The notes under the pieces: model-generated
Told to the model about the DNA's origin: nothing
The model's input: the letters and a program-made list of their open reading frames with translations, nothing else
Databases searched by the model: none
Shown: positions 36,889-44,794 of the stretch, one piece after another
Layout: each line of letters starts with the position of its first letter
How positions within the stretch are numbered: the first letter of the stretch is position 1
Translations under genes and position numbers: made by a program
Assembly (NCBI RefSeq): GCF_000802245.2
Contig: NZ_CP021080.1
Location: 4,588,001 to 4,652,000, forward strand
Length of the DNA: 64,000 bases
DNA from: Streptomyces pluripotens
GTDB taxonomy: Bacteria > Actinomycetota > Actinomycetes > Streptomycetales > Streptomycetaceae
Reading direction: 5' to 3'

Positions 36889-38043
36889 ATGAGCGACAGG
36901 CACATCAGTCAGCACTTTGAGACTCTCGCGATCCACGCGGGCAACACCGCGGATCCCCTCACCGGCGCGGTCGTCCCGCCCATCTACCAGGTCTCGACCT
37001 ACAAACAGGACGGCGTCGGCGGGCTGCGCGGCGGTTACGAGTACAGCCGCAGCGCCAACCCGACCCGGACCGCCCTGGAAGAGAACCTCGCCGCACTGGA
37101 GGGCGGTTGCCGCGGCTTGGCCTTCGCGTCCGGCCTGGCGGCCGAGGACACCCTGCTGCGCACACTGCTCACCCCCGGCGACCACGTGGTCATCCCGAAC
37201 GACGCCTACGGCGGCACTTTCCGTCTCTTCGCCAAGGTCGCCGCCCGCTGGGGCGTGGAGTGGTCCGTCGCCGACACCAGCGACCCGGCCGCGGTCCGGG
37301 CCGCGATCACCCCGAAGACCAAGGCCGTCTGGGTGGAGACCCCGTCCAACCCGCTGCTGGGCATCACCGACATCGCCGCCGTCGCTCAGGTCGCCCACGC
37401 CGCGGGTGCCAAGCTCGTCGTCGACAACACCTTCGCCACGCCCTACCTCCAGCAGCCGCTGTCGCTCGGGGCGGACGTCGTCGTGCACTCCCTGACCAAG
37501 TACATGGGCGGCCACTCGGACGTGGTCGGCGGCGCACTGATCGTCTCCGACCAGGCGCTCGGCGAGGAACTGGCCTACCACCAGAACGCGATGGGCGCCG
37601 TCGCCGGTCCCTTCGACTCCTGGTTGGTGCTGCGCGGCACCAAGACCCTCGCGGTGCGCATGGACCGCCACAGCGAGAACGCGACGAAGATCGCCGGCCT
37701 GCTGACCCGCCACGCACGCGTGACGCACGTGCTGTACCCGGGGCTGCCCGAGCACCCCGGTCACGAGATCGCCGCCAAGCAGATGAGGGCGTTCGGCGGC
37801 ATGGTGTCCTTCCGGGTTGAGGGCGGGGAGGAGGCCGCCGTCGAGGTCTGCAACCGCGCCAAGGTGTTCACCCTGGGGGAGTCGCTCGGTGGTGTCGAGT
37901 CCCTCATCGAACACCCCGGGCGGATGACCCACGCCTCCGCGGCCGGCTCGGCCCTGGAGGTCCCCGCTGACCTGGTGCGGCTGTCGGTCGGCATCGAGAA
38001 CGTCGACGACCTGCTGGGGGACCTGGAGCAGGCCCTCGGCTAG
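36889..38043 (+). CDS. metB: Cystathionine gamma-synthase/gamma-lyase (PLP, trans-sulfuration)
   Basis: A 384-residue Cys/Met metabolism PLP enzyme. ATG at 36889 gives MSDRHISQHFETLAIHAGN, the usual family N-terminus. Key motifs are the phosphate-binding YEYSRSANPTRTALE, the PLP-stacking NDAYGGTFRLF, the Asp in VVDNTFATP, the PLP Lys in HSLTKYMGGHSDV, and SLGGVESLIEHPGRMTHAS. It either joins cysteine with an activated homoserine ester (synthase) or cleaves cystathionine (lyase). These cannot be told apart by motif in actinobacteria, which use the same protein for both. Standalone gene. Confidence 0.9.
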   Translation: MSDRHISQHFETLAIHAGNTADPLTGAVVPPIYQVSTYKQDGVGGLRGGYEYSRSANPTRTALEENLAALEGGCRGLAFASGLAAEDTLLRTLLTPGDHVVIPNDAYGGTFRLFAKVAARWGVEWSVADTSDPAAVRAAITPKTKAVWVETPSNPLLGITDIAAVAQVAHAAGAKLVVDNTFATPYLQQPLSLGADVVVHSLTKYMGGHSDVVGGALIVSDQALGEELAYHQNAMGAVAGPFDSWLVLRGTKTLAVRMDRHSENATKIAGLLTRHARVTHVLYPGLPEHPGHEIAAKQMRAFGGMVSFRVEGGEEAAVEVCNRAKVFTLGESLGGVESLIEHPGRMTHASAAGSALEVPADLVRLSVGIENVDDLLGDLEQALG

Positions 38044-38081
38044 CGGGCGGCGACGCGGGAAGGCGGCGGGGCGGGCCCGGC

Positions 38082-38333
38082 TCACCAGCCGGTGACCGGT
38101 GGAGTCGTCTGGGACGGCGGCTCCACCCACGGGCGCGCGTCCGCCGCCCACACCGCGAACGCGAGGACCGCGGCGAACGCCAGCAGCCAGAGCACCCGCC
38201 GGGCGAACCGTCTGCGCCGCAGCAGGCGTTCGCCCCGGCGTACCGCCGCCGAGCGCAGGTCCGGCGGCACCCGGGCCGGCTGCCGTTCCATGATCCGCCT
38301 CGCGGCGGCCTCCCGCTCGGCCCGGTTCACCAC
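38082..38333 (-). CDS. Small single-pass membrane protein
   Basis: An 83-residue protein with a strongly basic cytoplasmic half (RAEREAAARRIMERQ, RRGERLLRRRRFARR), one hydrophobic helix (VLWLLAFAAVLAFAVWAA) and a short Pro/Thr-rich external tail. Two GTG codons in a row (38333 and 38330) can start it. It lies 25 bases after a sigma-factor-like gene on the same strand, so it is a candidate membrane partner or anti-sigma factor. This is inferred from order only; no anti-sigma domain was recognised. Confidence 0.75.
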   Translation of the reverse strand: MVNRAEREAAARRIMERQPARVPPDLRSAAVRRGERLLRRRRFARRVLWLLAFAAVLAFAVWAADARPWVEPPSQTTPPVTGW

Positions 38334-38358
38334 GACCTCCCGCCGTGCACCCCTCGCC

Positions 38359-38862
38359 TCATGACGGCACCACCTTCGCGCCGGCCCCGGAGACGGCGGT
38401 CGGCTTGGCTGGATGCAGCAGGGCGGCCGTCGCGCGGTCGCAGAGCGCGTGCACGCGCTCCGCGGGCAGTCCGAGGAGCGCCGCCGCCTGTTCTTCGGCG
38501 ACCCCCTCGTAGAGCCGCAACACCAGGACCAGTCGTTCCTGTGCGGTGAGGGAGGCGAGCGGACTGCGGGGGTCCGGCCGGGCGCGGCCCAGGGGGCCGT
38601 ACCGGTGCCAGGTCGCGCGCGCGAAGCGCGTGGCCAGGTACCGACGGGCGCAGTCGTACGGGTCCTCGCCGTGCAGCCGGTGCCACCGGGCGTAGGTGTG
38701 GGCGAGCGCCAGCGTCAGCAGGCGCTGTGCGCGCACATTGGCATCGGGCGCCTCCGCGGTGAGCAGTGTGGTGGTGTGCAGCAGGCGCCCGGCAGCGCCC
38801 GTGACGAACGCGTCGAACTCGCGGGCCCGGCGGTCACCGCGGGCCAGCTGCCGATCATGCAC
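38359..38862 (-). CDS. Sigma-70-like (ECF) helix-turn-helix protein
   Basis: A 167-residue protein. The GTG at 38862 ([20 protein letters not shown]) follows a GGGGGAGG ribosome-binding site. The N-terminal part resembles the start of sigma region 2 (REFDAFVTGAAGRLLHTTTLL; compare SigE-family FxxFVxxRxxxLLRTAxLL) but the conserved -10 recognition segment is weak. The C-terminus has a clear region 4 helix-turn-helix (LTAQERLVLVLRLYEGVAEE, continuing ALLGLPAERVHALCDRA). It is best described as a sigma-factor-like DNA-binding protein. The next gene is a small membrane protein. Confidence 0.78.
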   Translation of the reverse strand: MHDRQLARGDRRAREFDAFVTGAAGRLLHTTTLLTAEAPDANVRAQRLLTLALAHTYARWHRLHGEDPYDCARRYLATRFARATWHRYGPLGRARPDPRSPLASLTAQERLVLVLRLYEGVAEEQAAALLGLPAERVHALCDRATAALLHPAKPTAVSGAGAKVVPS

Positions 38863-39070
38863 TGTGCCTCCCCCCGACGGGCCCCGCCCGGTGCCGGACA
38901 GGCGGCGCCGCATGCCACGCAGGACCCGGTCTCACCGGTCTCATATGAGGCCCGGCGGCGGTCTGGGGTCAAGGCTCCGGACCCCACTGGACCGGCCGGA
39001 GGGGACGGACGGCCTGCGATGGGCTGCTCGCCCCGGGAGCCGGCGCCGGCAGCGGGCAGGACGAACGCCC

Positions 39071-39595
39071 TCAGGAGGCTGGCGGCTGCTCCGCCGACGG
39101 GACGCCCTGCATGGTCATCCGTGCGGACAGCGCGCTGTTGAAGCGGGTCAGGAGCGAGCAGAACTGCTCGCGTTCCTCCGGTGCCCAGTCGTGTGTCAGC
39201 TCGGCCATCAGCTGACGCCTGGACGAGCGCACCTCCTCCAGCCGGGTGGCTCCGCGCGGGGACAGTTGGAGCACCACCGCGCGCCCGTCCTCCGGATGCG
39301 AGGTGCGTTTGACGAGCCCGGTGTCCACCAGGGGGGCCACCTGCCGGGTGACCGTGGAGGAGTCGATGCCCATGCCCGCGGCGAGTGCCTTGACGCCCAT
39401 CGGGCCCTCCTTGTCGAGGCGGTTGAGCAGCAGATACGCGGCGCGGTCCATGGAGTTGCGCACGTGCCCGACACCGCCGAGCCGGGTCTGTTCGGCACGG
39501 CGGGCGAACACCGCCACCTCGTGCTGGAGGGTGTCGAGAAGGCCGGTGACACCGACGGTCATCATGTCCATCGACATTTCGGGTGTTGTGGGCAT
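39071..39595 (-). CDS. MarR-family transcriptional regulator
   Basis: A 174-residue regulator. The winged helix spans about 45-130: AAYLLLNRLDKEGPMGVKAL, the recognition helix DSSTVTRQVAPLVDTGLVKR, and the wing SHPEDGRAVVLQLSPRG, all textbook MarR. The N- and C-terminal helices would form the dimer interface. ATG at 39595. It is divergent from the threonine dehydratase gene with a 144-base gap, so it may act on that promoter, although MarR proteins more often control efflux. No clear palindrome was spotted in the gap. Confidence 0.92.
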   Translation of the reverse strand: MPTTPEMSMDMMTVGVTGLLDTLQHEVAVFARRAEQTRLGGVGHVRNSMDRAAYLLLNRLDKEGPMGVKALAAGMGIDSSTVTRQVAPLVDTGLVKRTSHPEDGRAVVLQLSPRGATRLEEVRSSRRQLMAELTHDWAPEEREQFCSLLTRFNSALSARMTMQGVPSAEQPPAS

Positions 39596-39739
39596 GGCCG
39601 GAGGCTCGCTTCATGAAGGGGTGCTGGGTTGGGGGACAGGGTACGCGGCCCAGCGCCCGGTCGTACCGGCGCTGCGCAAACCCGTCTCGGAGCGTGGTCG
39701 TGCCCGCCGTCCGCGACCGCGGACTGCGATGCTGGAGTC

Positions 39740-40969
39740 ATGAGCTACGGCACGGCCGGTTCCTTGCGCTCCGTCACCCTCGACGATGTGCGTGGAGCCC
39801 AGAAGATGCTCTCGGGCGTGGCCCGGATGACCGCGATGGAGGGCAGTCGGTACCTGTCCCAGCTGGTCGGTGCGCCGGTGCAGCTCAAGTGCGAGAACCT
39901 CCAGCGGACCGGCTCGTTCAAGCTGCGCGGCGCCTACGTCAGGATCGCCGGGCTGCTTCCGGAGGAACGGGCGGCCGGCGTGGTGGCCGCGAGCGCCGGG
40001 AACCATGCGCAGGGGGTGGCGCTCGCCTCCTCGCTGCTGGGCGTGCACGCCACGGTGTTCATGCCGAAGGGTGCGCCGCTGCCGAAGATCAGCGCGACCC
40101 GAGACTACGGCGCTGAGGTGCGTCTGCACGGTCAGGTGGTCGACGAGACGCTGACCGCCGCCCAGGAATACGCGGCCCGGACGGGTGCCGTGTTCATCCA
40201 CCCCTTCGACCACCCGGACGTCATCGCGGGGCAGGGCACGGTCGGCCTGGAGATCCTGGAGCAGTGTCCGGAGGTGCGTACGGTCGTCGTGGGCATGGGC
40301 GGTGGCGGGCTCGCTGCCGGCATCGCGGTGGCGGTCAAGGGACTCCGGCCGGACGTCAGGATCGTCGGCGTGCAGGCGGAGGGGGCGGCCGCCTACCCGC
40401 CCTCGCTGGCCGCCGGGCACCCGGTGACACTGGACAACCCGACGACGATGGCCGACGGCATCAAGGTGGCCCGGCCCGGCGAGGTGCCGTTCGGGATCAT
40501 CAGCGAGCTGGTCGACGAGGTGCGCACGGTCAGCGAGGACCAGCTGTCGGCCGCGCTGCTGCTGTGCCTGGAGCGGGCCAAGCTGGTGGTGGAGCCTGCT
40601 GGGGCGAGTCCGGTCGCGGCTCTCCTGGGGGCGCCGGACGCCTTCGAGGGGCCGGTCGTCGCGGTTCTCTCCGGCGGCAACGTCGACCCGGTCCTGCTGC
40701 AGCGCGTGCTCCGGCACGGCCTGGCGGCGCAGGGCCGCTACCTGGCCGTCCGACTCCGGTTGACGGACCGGCCGGGTGCCCTTGCCACGCTCCTCGGTGT
40801 GCTGTCGGAGGCGGATGCCAACGTCCTCGACGTGAGTCACGTCCGCACCGACCCCCGGCTCGGGCTCACGGAGGTGGAGGTGGAACTGCACCTGGAGACC
40901 AAGGGGCCGGCGCACTGCGCCGAGGTCGGTCGGGCCCTGCAAAACGCGGGTTACACGGTCATCGACTGA
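39740..40969 (+). CDS. tdcB: Threonine ammonia-lyase (dehydratase) with ACT domain
   Basis: A 409-residue PLP enzyme converting threonine to 2-oxobutyrate and ammonia. The PLP lysine is in GSFKLRGAY, the PLP-phosphate loop is GMGGGGLAAG, ASAGNHAQG binds the substrate carboxylate, and a Ser/Gly-rich VLSGGNVD contacts the pyridine nitrogen. Residues 325-409 form a C-terminal ACT regulatory domain (LRLTDRPGALATLLGVLSEA). A single ACT domain is typical of the catabolic-type enzyme rather than isoleucine-inhibited IlvA. ATG at 39740 has GGAG five bases upstream. The stop codon lies inside a 17-bp tandem repeat. Confidence 0.93.
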   Translation: MSYGTAGSLRSVTLDDVRGAQKMLSGVARMTAMEGSRYLSQLVGAPVQLKCENLQRTGSFKLRGAYVRIAGLLPEERAAGVVAASAGNHAQGVALASSLLGVHATVFMPKGAPLPKISATRDYGAEVRLHGQVVDETLTAAQEYAARTGAVFIHPFDHPDVIAGQGTVGLEILEQCPEVRTVVVGMGGGGLAAGIAVAVKGLRPDVRIVGVQAEGAAAYPPSLAAGHPVTLDNPTTMADGIKVARPGEVPFGIISELVDEVRTVSEDQLSAALLLCLERAKLVVEPAGASPVAALLGAPDAFEGPVVAVLSGGNVDPVLLQRVLRHGLAAQGRYLAVRLRLTDRPGALATLLGVLSEADANVLDVSHVRTDPRLGLTEVEVELHLETKGPAHCAEVGRALQNAGYTVID

Positions 40970-41014
40970 GGCCGGCCATTGACTGAGGCCGGCCATTGAC
41001 TGAGGCCGGTCCTG
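40964..41014. repeat. Three tandem copies of a 17-bp unit spanning the tdcB stop codon
   Basis: GACTGAGGCCGGCCATT occurs at 40964-40980 and 40981-40997, with a third, diverging copy at 40998-41014. Each carries TGA. Because 17 is not a multiple of three, the three TGA codons (40967, 40984, 41001) fall in three different frames. Confidence 0.9.
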
Positions 41015-41110
41015 CTGCCGGTTGCGGCCCCGGCGCCGTTTCCGGTCCGGTGTCCACACGCGTCACTCGTTCGGGTCCATCGCATCCCCTCGCCCGGAAA
41101 ACCGTTGAGG

Positions 41111-41128
41111 AACGCGATACATCGCGTT
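41111..41128. promoter_or_regulatory. Candidate repressor operator upstream of DrrAB-type exporter
   Basis: Perfect inverted repeat AACGCGAT-AC-ATCGCGTT (8-bp arms, 2-base spacer) lies 114 bases before the ATPase start. The form is typical of TetR- or PadR-type operators. No such regulator lies beside it, so the repressor would be encoded elsewhere. Confidence 0.65.
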
Positions 41129-41241
41129 ACGGTGTCTTGTGTTGCGCTGGAGTGCTTTCCCGACCGCGCCCGACCCGGGCGGGGTGCCCAGCACGCGAAG
41201 CCAGCCCCTTCCCAAGAATCCCTGACGACACGGAGACAGAC

Positions 41242-42249
41242 ATGCCAGGCGCCATCTATGCCGAAGGCTTGGTGAAATCCTTCGGCGACGTAAGAGCACT
41301 GGACGGCGTTGACCTCGACGTGTCCGAGGGCACGGTCCTAGGCCTGCTCGGGCCGAACGGCGCCGGTAAGACAACGACCGTCCGCTGCCTGACGACCCTG
41401 CTGCGACCCGACAGCGGCAAGGCGGTCGTCGCAGGCGTCGACGTACTCAACGACCCTGACGCCGTGCGCCGCTCCATAGGCCTGTCCGGTCAGTTCGCGG
41501 CGGTGGACGAATACCTGACCGGCAGGGAGAACCTGCAGATGGTCGGGCAGCTGTACCGGATGAGGGGGAAGGCGGCCAAGGCGCGTGCCACGGAACTGCT
41601 GGAGCAGTTCAACCTCGCGGACGCCGCGGACCGTCCTGTCAAGACCTACTCCGGGGGCATGCGCCGCCGCCTCGATCTTGCCGCGGCCCTGGTGGTCTCA
41701 CCGCCGGTGATGTTCATGGACGAGCCGACGACCGGCCTCGACCCGCGCAACCGCCAGCAGTTGTGGGAGGTCATCAAGCAACTCGTCTCCGGCGGTACGA
41801 CCCTGCTGCTCACCACGCAGTACCTGGAGGAGGCCGACCACCTCGCGCACGACATCGCGGTGGTCGACCATGGCAGGGTCATCGCCAAGGGCACCTCTGA
41901 CCAGCTGAAGGCCCGGACCGGCGGGGAGCGTGTCGAGGTCGTGGTGCACGAGCACGCCGAGATCGCCGGAGCCGCGGAGGTGCTGCGCGCATTCGGCAAG
42001 GGCGAGACCACCGTCGAGGAGCACACCCGCATGCTCACGGTGCACGTCACCGGCGGTGCCAAGCTGCTCGCCGAGGTCATCCGGGAACTGGACGCGCGCG
42101 GGATCGAGATAGACGACATCGGCCTGCGCCGCCCCACTCTCGATGATGTCTTCCTGTCCCTGACAGGACACGCGACAGCAGATGCGCCCAGATGTGCAGA
42201 TGAGGGCGTCGGTCAAGAAGCGGAAGACGACAAGGAGGCCGTGACATGA
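41242..42249 (+). CDS. ABC exporter ATP-binding protein, DrrA family
   Basis: A 335-residue ATPase of the daunorubicin-resistance (DrrA) group. Walker A is GPNGAGKTTT, the Q-loop region IGLSGQFAAVDEYLTG, the signature YSGGMRRR, Walker B VMFMDEPTTGLD, and the H-loop LLTTQYLEEAD, which replaces the usual TH with TQ as in DrrA proteins. The C-terminal 90 residues are the DrrA-specific extension that contacts the permease and ends with LRRPTLDDVFLSLTGHA. ATG at 41242 with CGGAGAC upstream. The last codons overlap the next start (ATGA). It exports a hydrophobic drug or lipid; the substrate is unknown. Confidence 0.93.
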   Translation: MPGAIYAEGLVKSFGDVRALDGVDLDVSEGTVLGLLGPNGAGKTTTVRCLTTLLRPDSGKAVVAGVDVLNDPDAVRRSIGLSGQFAAVDEYLTGRENLQMVGQLYRMRGKAAKARATELLEQFNLADAADRPVKTYSGGMRRRLDLAAALVVSPPVMFMDEPTTGLDPRNRQQLWEVIKQLVSGGTTLLLTTQYLEEADHLAHDIAVVDHGRVIAKGTSDQLKARTGGERVEVVVHEHAEIAGAAEVLRAFGKGETTVEEHTRMLTVHVTGGAKLLAEVIRELDARGIEIDDIGLRRPTLDDVFLSLTGHATADAPRCADEGVGQEAEDDKEAVT

Positions 42250-42464
42250 GTGCCGCTGCCGTTACCGAGGCCGTGCCCGTCGCATCGCCCGACGCCCCCC
42301 TCGCCCGGTCCACCCGTGACTCGCTGCTCGCCGCTGAGCGCAACCCGATCCGAAGATTCCGAATGTCCCGAACCTCGAATCCCGTGCGCTCGTGCCGGCC
42401 GGGGTTCACCTCGCCGCGCATCCGAGGCCGGCGGCCCCATGCCTTGAAGGAGCAGGTGAAGTGA
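42246..42464 (+). CDS. Small ORF coupled between ABC ATPase and permease
   Basis: A 72-codon frame joined to both neighbours: its ATG overlaps the ATPase stop (ATGA at 42246) and its TGA overlaps the permease GTG (GTGA at 42461). The first 40 residues (MSAAAVTEAVPVASPDAPLA, then RDSLLAAERNPIRRFRM) resemble the start of DrrB-type permeases; RDSLLAAERNPIRRFRM parallels TDSLVIARRNLIRMGRI in the next gene. The rest is Arg/Pro-rich with no fold. It may be a leader that couples translation, or the remnant of a duplicated or truncated permease N-terminus. Probably translated; function unlikely to be independent. Confidence 0.5.
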   Translation: MSAAAVTEAVPVASPDAPLARSTRDSLLAAERNPIRRFRMSRTSNPVRSCRPGFTSPRIRGRRPHALKEQVK

Positions 42465-43261
42465 ACGCCGTGACCGATTCCCTGGTTATTGCCCGCCGGA
42501 ATCTGATTCGTATGGGGCGGATTCCCGAGATGCTCGTCTTCGGGTTGATTCAGCCCATCATGTTCGTGGTGCTGTTCACCTACGTGTTCGGCGGCTCGAT
42601 CCAAGTCGGCTCGTCCACCTCCACCCAGGCCTACCGCGAGTTCCTGATGGCCGGCATCTTCGCCCAGACCGTCACGTTCGCCACGGCGGGCGCCGGTGCG
42701 GGCATAGCCGACGACATGCACAAGGGCCTCATCGACCGCTTCCGCTCCCTGCCCATGGCGCGCGGCGCGGTCCTGACCGGGCGCACCCTCGCCGACCTGG
42801 TCCAGACGGCGCTGACGCTGCTCGTCCTGGCGGCCGTCGCCCTGCTGGTCGGCTGGCGCACGCATGAGAACGTCGGCAAGGTGCTAGCCGGATTCGGCCT
42901 GCTCCTGCTGCTCGGGTACGCGTTCTCATGGATCGGTGCGCTCATCGGCCTGTCCGTGCGTACCCCGGAAGCGGCCACCTCGGGCGGCCTGATCTGGTTG
43001 TTTCCGCTGACGTTCATCTCGAACGCGTTCGTGGACGCGAACCACATGCCGACCTTCCTGCGGCACATCGCAGAGTGGAACCCGTTCAGCGCTACCGTGC
43101 AGGGATGCCGCGAACTGTTCGGCAACCTTCCTCCGGACTTCCAGGCGCCCGACGCCTGGCCCATGCAGCACCCCGTGTGGGCCTCGCTGATCTGGTCGGT
43201 CGTGATCATCCTGATCTTCCGTACGCTCGCGGTCCGCAAGTACCGCCGGGCAGCCGGTTGA
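42461..43261 (+). CDS. ABC-2 type permease, DrrB family
   Basis: A 266-residue membrane protein with about six hydrophobic helices. The N-terminus VNAVTDSLVIARRNLIR precedes RIPEMLVFGLIQPIMFVVLF, the classic DrrB start. The EAA-like region GLIDRFRSLPMARGAVLTGR is present, and the C-terminal helix VWASLIWSVVIILIFRTLAV is followed by RKYRRAAG. The GTG at 42461 has AAGGAG 8-13 bases upstream and overlaps the stop of the small upstream frame. It forms the channel of the exporter with the DrrA-like ATPase. A strong hairpin follows about 210 bases downstream. Confidence 0.92.
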   Translation: MNAVTDSLVIARRNLIRMGRIPEMLVFGLIQPIMFVVLFTYVFGGSIQVGSSTSTQAYREFLMAGIFAQTVTFATAGAGAGIADDMHKGLIDRFRSLPMARGAVLTGRTLADLVQTALTLLVLAAVALLVGWRTHENVGKVLAGFGLLLLLGYAFSWIGALIGLSVRTPEAATSGGLIWLFPLTFISNAFVDANHMPTFLRHIAEWNPFSATVQGCRELFGNLPPDFQAPDAWPMQHPVWASLIWSVVIILIFRTLAVRKYRRAAG

Positions 43262-43469
43262 TGGCTCTGCCCTCCCGGACGTCTGCCAGAGACGGCCAGG
43301 CCTCAGCCGGCCGGGGCTGGGGTCCCTGGCCAGGTGTCACGACCGCGAACCGAAGAAGCACCCGGCCTGGGGCACACTGATCCACTCGTCTTGATCACTG
43401 CGGTGATCCGGACGAAGCTGGCCCTGGCGCCTCGCTCGGCCACCACTTGACACCCTTCGGGTACGGCAG

Positions 43470-43503
43470 GGGCCCCCGCCATCCCGTGGGATGCCGGGGG
43501 CCC
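43470..43503. terminator. Very strong hairpin between permease and greA
   Basis: 16-bp arms GGGCCCCCGCCATCCC (43470-43485) and GGGATGCCGGGGGCCC (43488-43503) with a single mismatch, placed between convergent genes. Confidence 0.82.
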
Positions 43504-43535
43504 GAAGCTGATCAGGACCCGAAAGCGACCCGCGT

Positions 43536-43561
43536 CCGGAGCCGGCCGAGGTCGGCTCCGG
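43536..43561 (-). terminator. Hairpin at the end of greA
   Basis: Perfect 9-bp stem CCGGAGCCG (43536-43544) and CGGCTCCGG (43553-43561), 8-base loop, 7 bases beyond the greA stop on the minus strand. Confidence 0.7.
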
Positions 43562-43567
43562 CTCGGC

Positions 43568-44065
43568 TCAGCCCGTGTACGGCTTGGCCTTGAGGATCCT
43601 CACCGAGGCCTTCTTGCCGTTCGGCAGCTCGTACTCCGCGTCCTCGCCGATCTTGTGGCCGATCACGCCCGCGCCGAGTGGAGATTGCGGGGAGTAGGTC
43701 TCGATATCGGAGCTCGCGTACTCGCGGGAGGCGAGCAGGAACGTCAGAGTGTCGTCCTCGTCACCATCGAAGGCGATCGTGACGACCATGCCGGGCGCGA
43801 CGGCACCGTCTGCCGCCGGGGCTTCGCCGACCTTGGCGCTCTCCAGGAGCTGGGTCAGCTGGCGCACACGAAGCTCCTGCTTGCCCTGCTCCTCCTTGGC
43901 CGCGTGGTACCCGCCGTTCTCGCGCAGGTCCCCCTCCTCGCGCGCAGCCGCGATCTTTGCGGCGATCTCCGTGCGCGCAGGACCAGTAAGGTACTCAAGC
44001 TCGTCCTTGAGCTTGTTGTACGCCTCCTGGGTCAGCCAGGTGACGTTCTCGCTGGTCTGGGTCAC
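43568..44065 (-). CDS. greA: Transcription elongation factor GreA
   Basis: A 165-residue factor that enters the secondary channel of RNA polymerase and stimulates cleavage of backtracked RNA. The GTG at 44065 (VTQTSENVTWLTQEAYNKLK) follows GAGGAGC. The coiled-coil N-domain has the family tip EGDLRENGGYHAAKEEQ with the acidic residues needed for cleavage. The C-terminal FKBP-like domain carries YSPQSPLGAGVIGHKIGED and the final VRILKAKPY. Standard length for actinobacterial GreA. Monocistronic by appearance. Confidence 0.95.
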   Translation of the reverse strand: MTQTSENVTWLTQEAYNKLKDELEYLTGPARTEIAAKIAAAREEGDLRENGGYHAAKEEQGKQELRVRQLTQLLESAKVGEAPAADGAVAPGMVVTIAFDGDEDDTLTFLLASREYASSDIETYSPQSPLGAGVIGHKIGEDAEYELPNGKKASVRILKAKPYTG

Positions 44066-44243
44066 AGGGTGCTCCTCGTCGGTACTGGGAATACAAAGCA
44101 TCGCCCTACCCAGAAGCATGTTCCCTCTCGGATGGGCGAAACCACGAGCCTAACAATTCAATGGCGGAAGGGGGAGGACATAAGCCATCAGAATCTCATC
44201 AGTGCAGGTCAGCGCCATGCATTCCAGGCGTATCCGGGGAGTG

Positions 44244-44642
44244 TCAGCCCGCGTGGCAGCCGAGCAGCTCCGCCGTCGTCCCCCTGGCCGTGGTGCGCAG
44301 CGTGACGACCTTGTCCATACGTGTGGCCGGGCCGGAGAAACGGAAGTCCGCGCGGCCCACCTCGGAGCCGTCCGCCGCCTGGGAGCGCAGGGTGCAGTAG
44401 CCGGAGGCGCCCTGGTCCTTGTGTACTTCCAAATGCACCTTGACCGCCTCGTCCGAGGCCTGGAAGGCGATCACCTGTGCACTGATCTCGCTCTGTGCGA
44501 CATAGTGGTACGCGAAGTAGCCGACCAGCGTGAGCAGAGCGGCACCGAACACCCCCGCGGCGATCCTGAGCTTGTGATCGGCGCGCTCGTCCGAGGAGCG
44601 GCCGTAGCGGCCCTCGGGAAACCGGGTGCTCGCCGTGCTCAT
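44244..44642 (-). CDS. DUF4307-type single-pass membrane protein
   Basis: A 132-residue protein. The cytoplasmic N-terminus (STRFPEGRYGRSSDERADHK) is followed by one helix (LRIAAGVFGAALLTLVGYFA) and an external domain of about 80 residues with two Cys (GYCTLRSQAADGSEVGR; LLGCHAG). The RYGR start, single helix and Cys pair match the actinobacterial DUF4307 family as I recall it. Function unknown; the fold may be an immunoglobulin-like beta sandwich. It is divergent from mca, a conserved arrangement in Streptomyces. Confidence 0.85.
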   Translation of the reverse strand: MSTASTRFPEGRYGRSSDERADHKLRIAAGVFGAALLTLVGYFAYHYVAQSEISAQVIAFQASDEAVKVHLEVHKDQGASGYCTLRSQAADGSEVGRADFRFSGPATRMDKVVTLRTTARGTTAELLGCHAG

Positions 44643-44794
44643 GATCGTCCTCTCCGCGGAATTATTCGCCCCCCGATTCGGTCACTATAGAAGCCGTCTG
44701 ACCGTCACCCGACTGCCGCCCCCACCACGTCCCTCCGGGACGGCCCTATTGAATGCCCCGGGACGCCGGGCGCCGACTTACCGAGGATTGAGTC

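Larger units (their letters stand above)
43262..43567. other. 306-base convergent intergenic region with two hairpins
   Basis: It lies between the DrrB-type permease and greA. It contains the two hairpin terminators listed separately and otherwise no gene. Confidence 0.6.

Noticed and set aside
38940..38949. CTCATATGAG palindrome upstream of the sigma-like gene as an operator
   Set aside because: A single 10-base palindrome is too weak on its own, and its distance from the gene start gives no further support.
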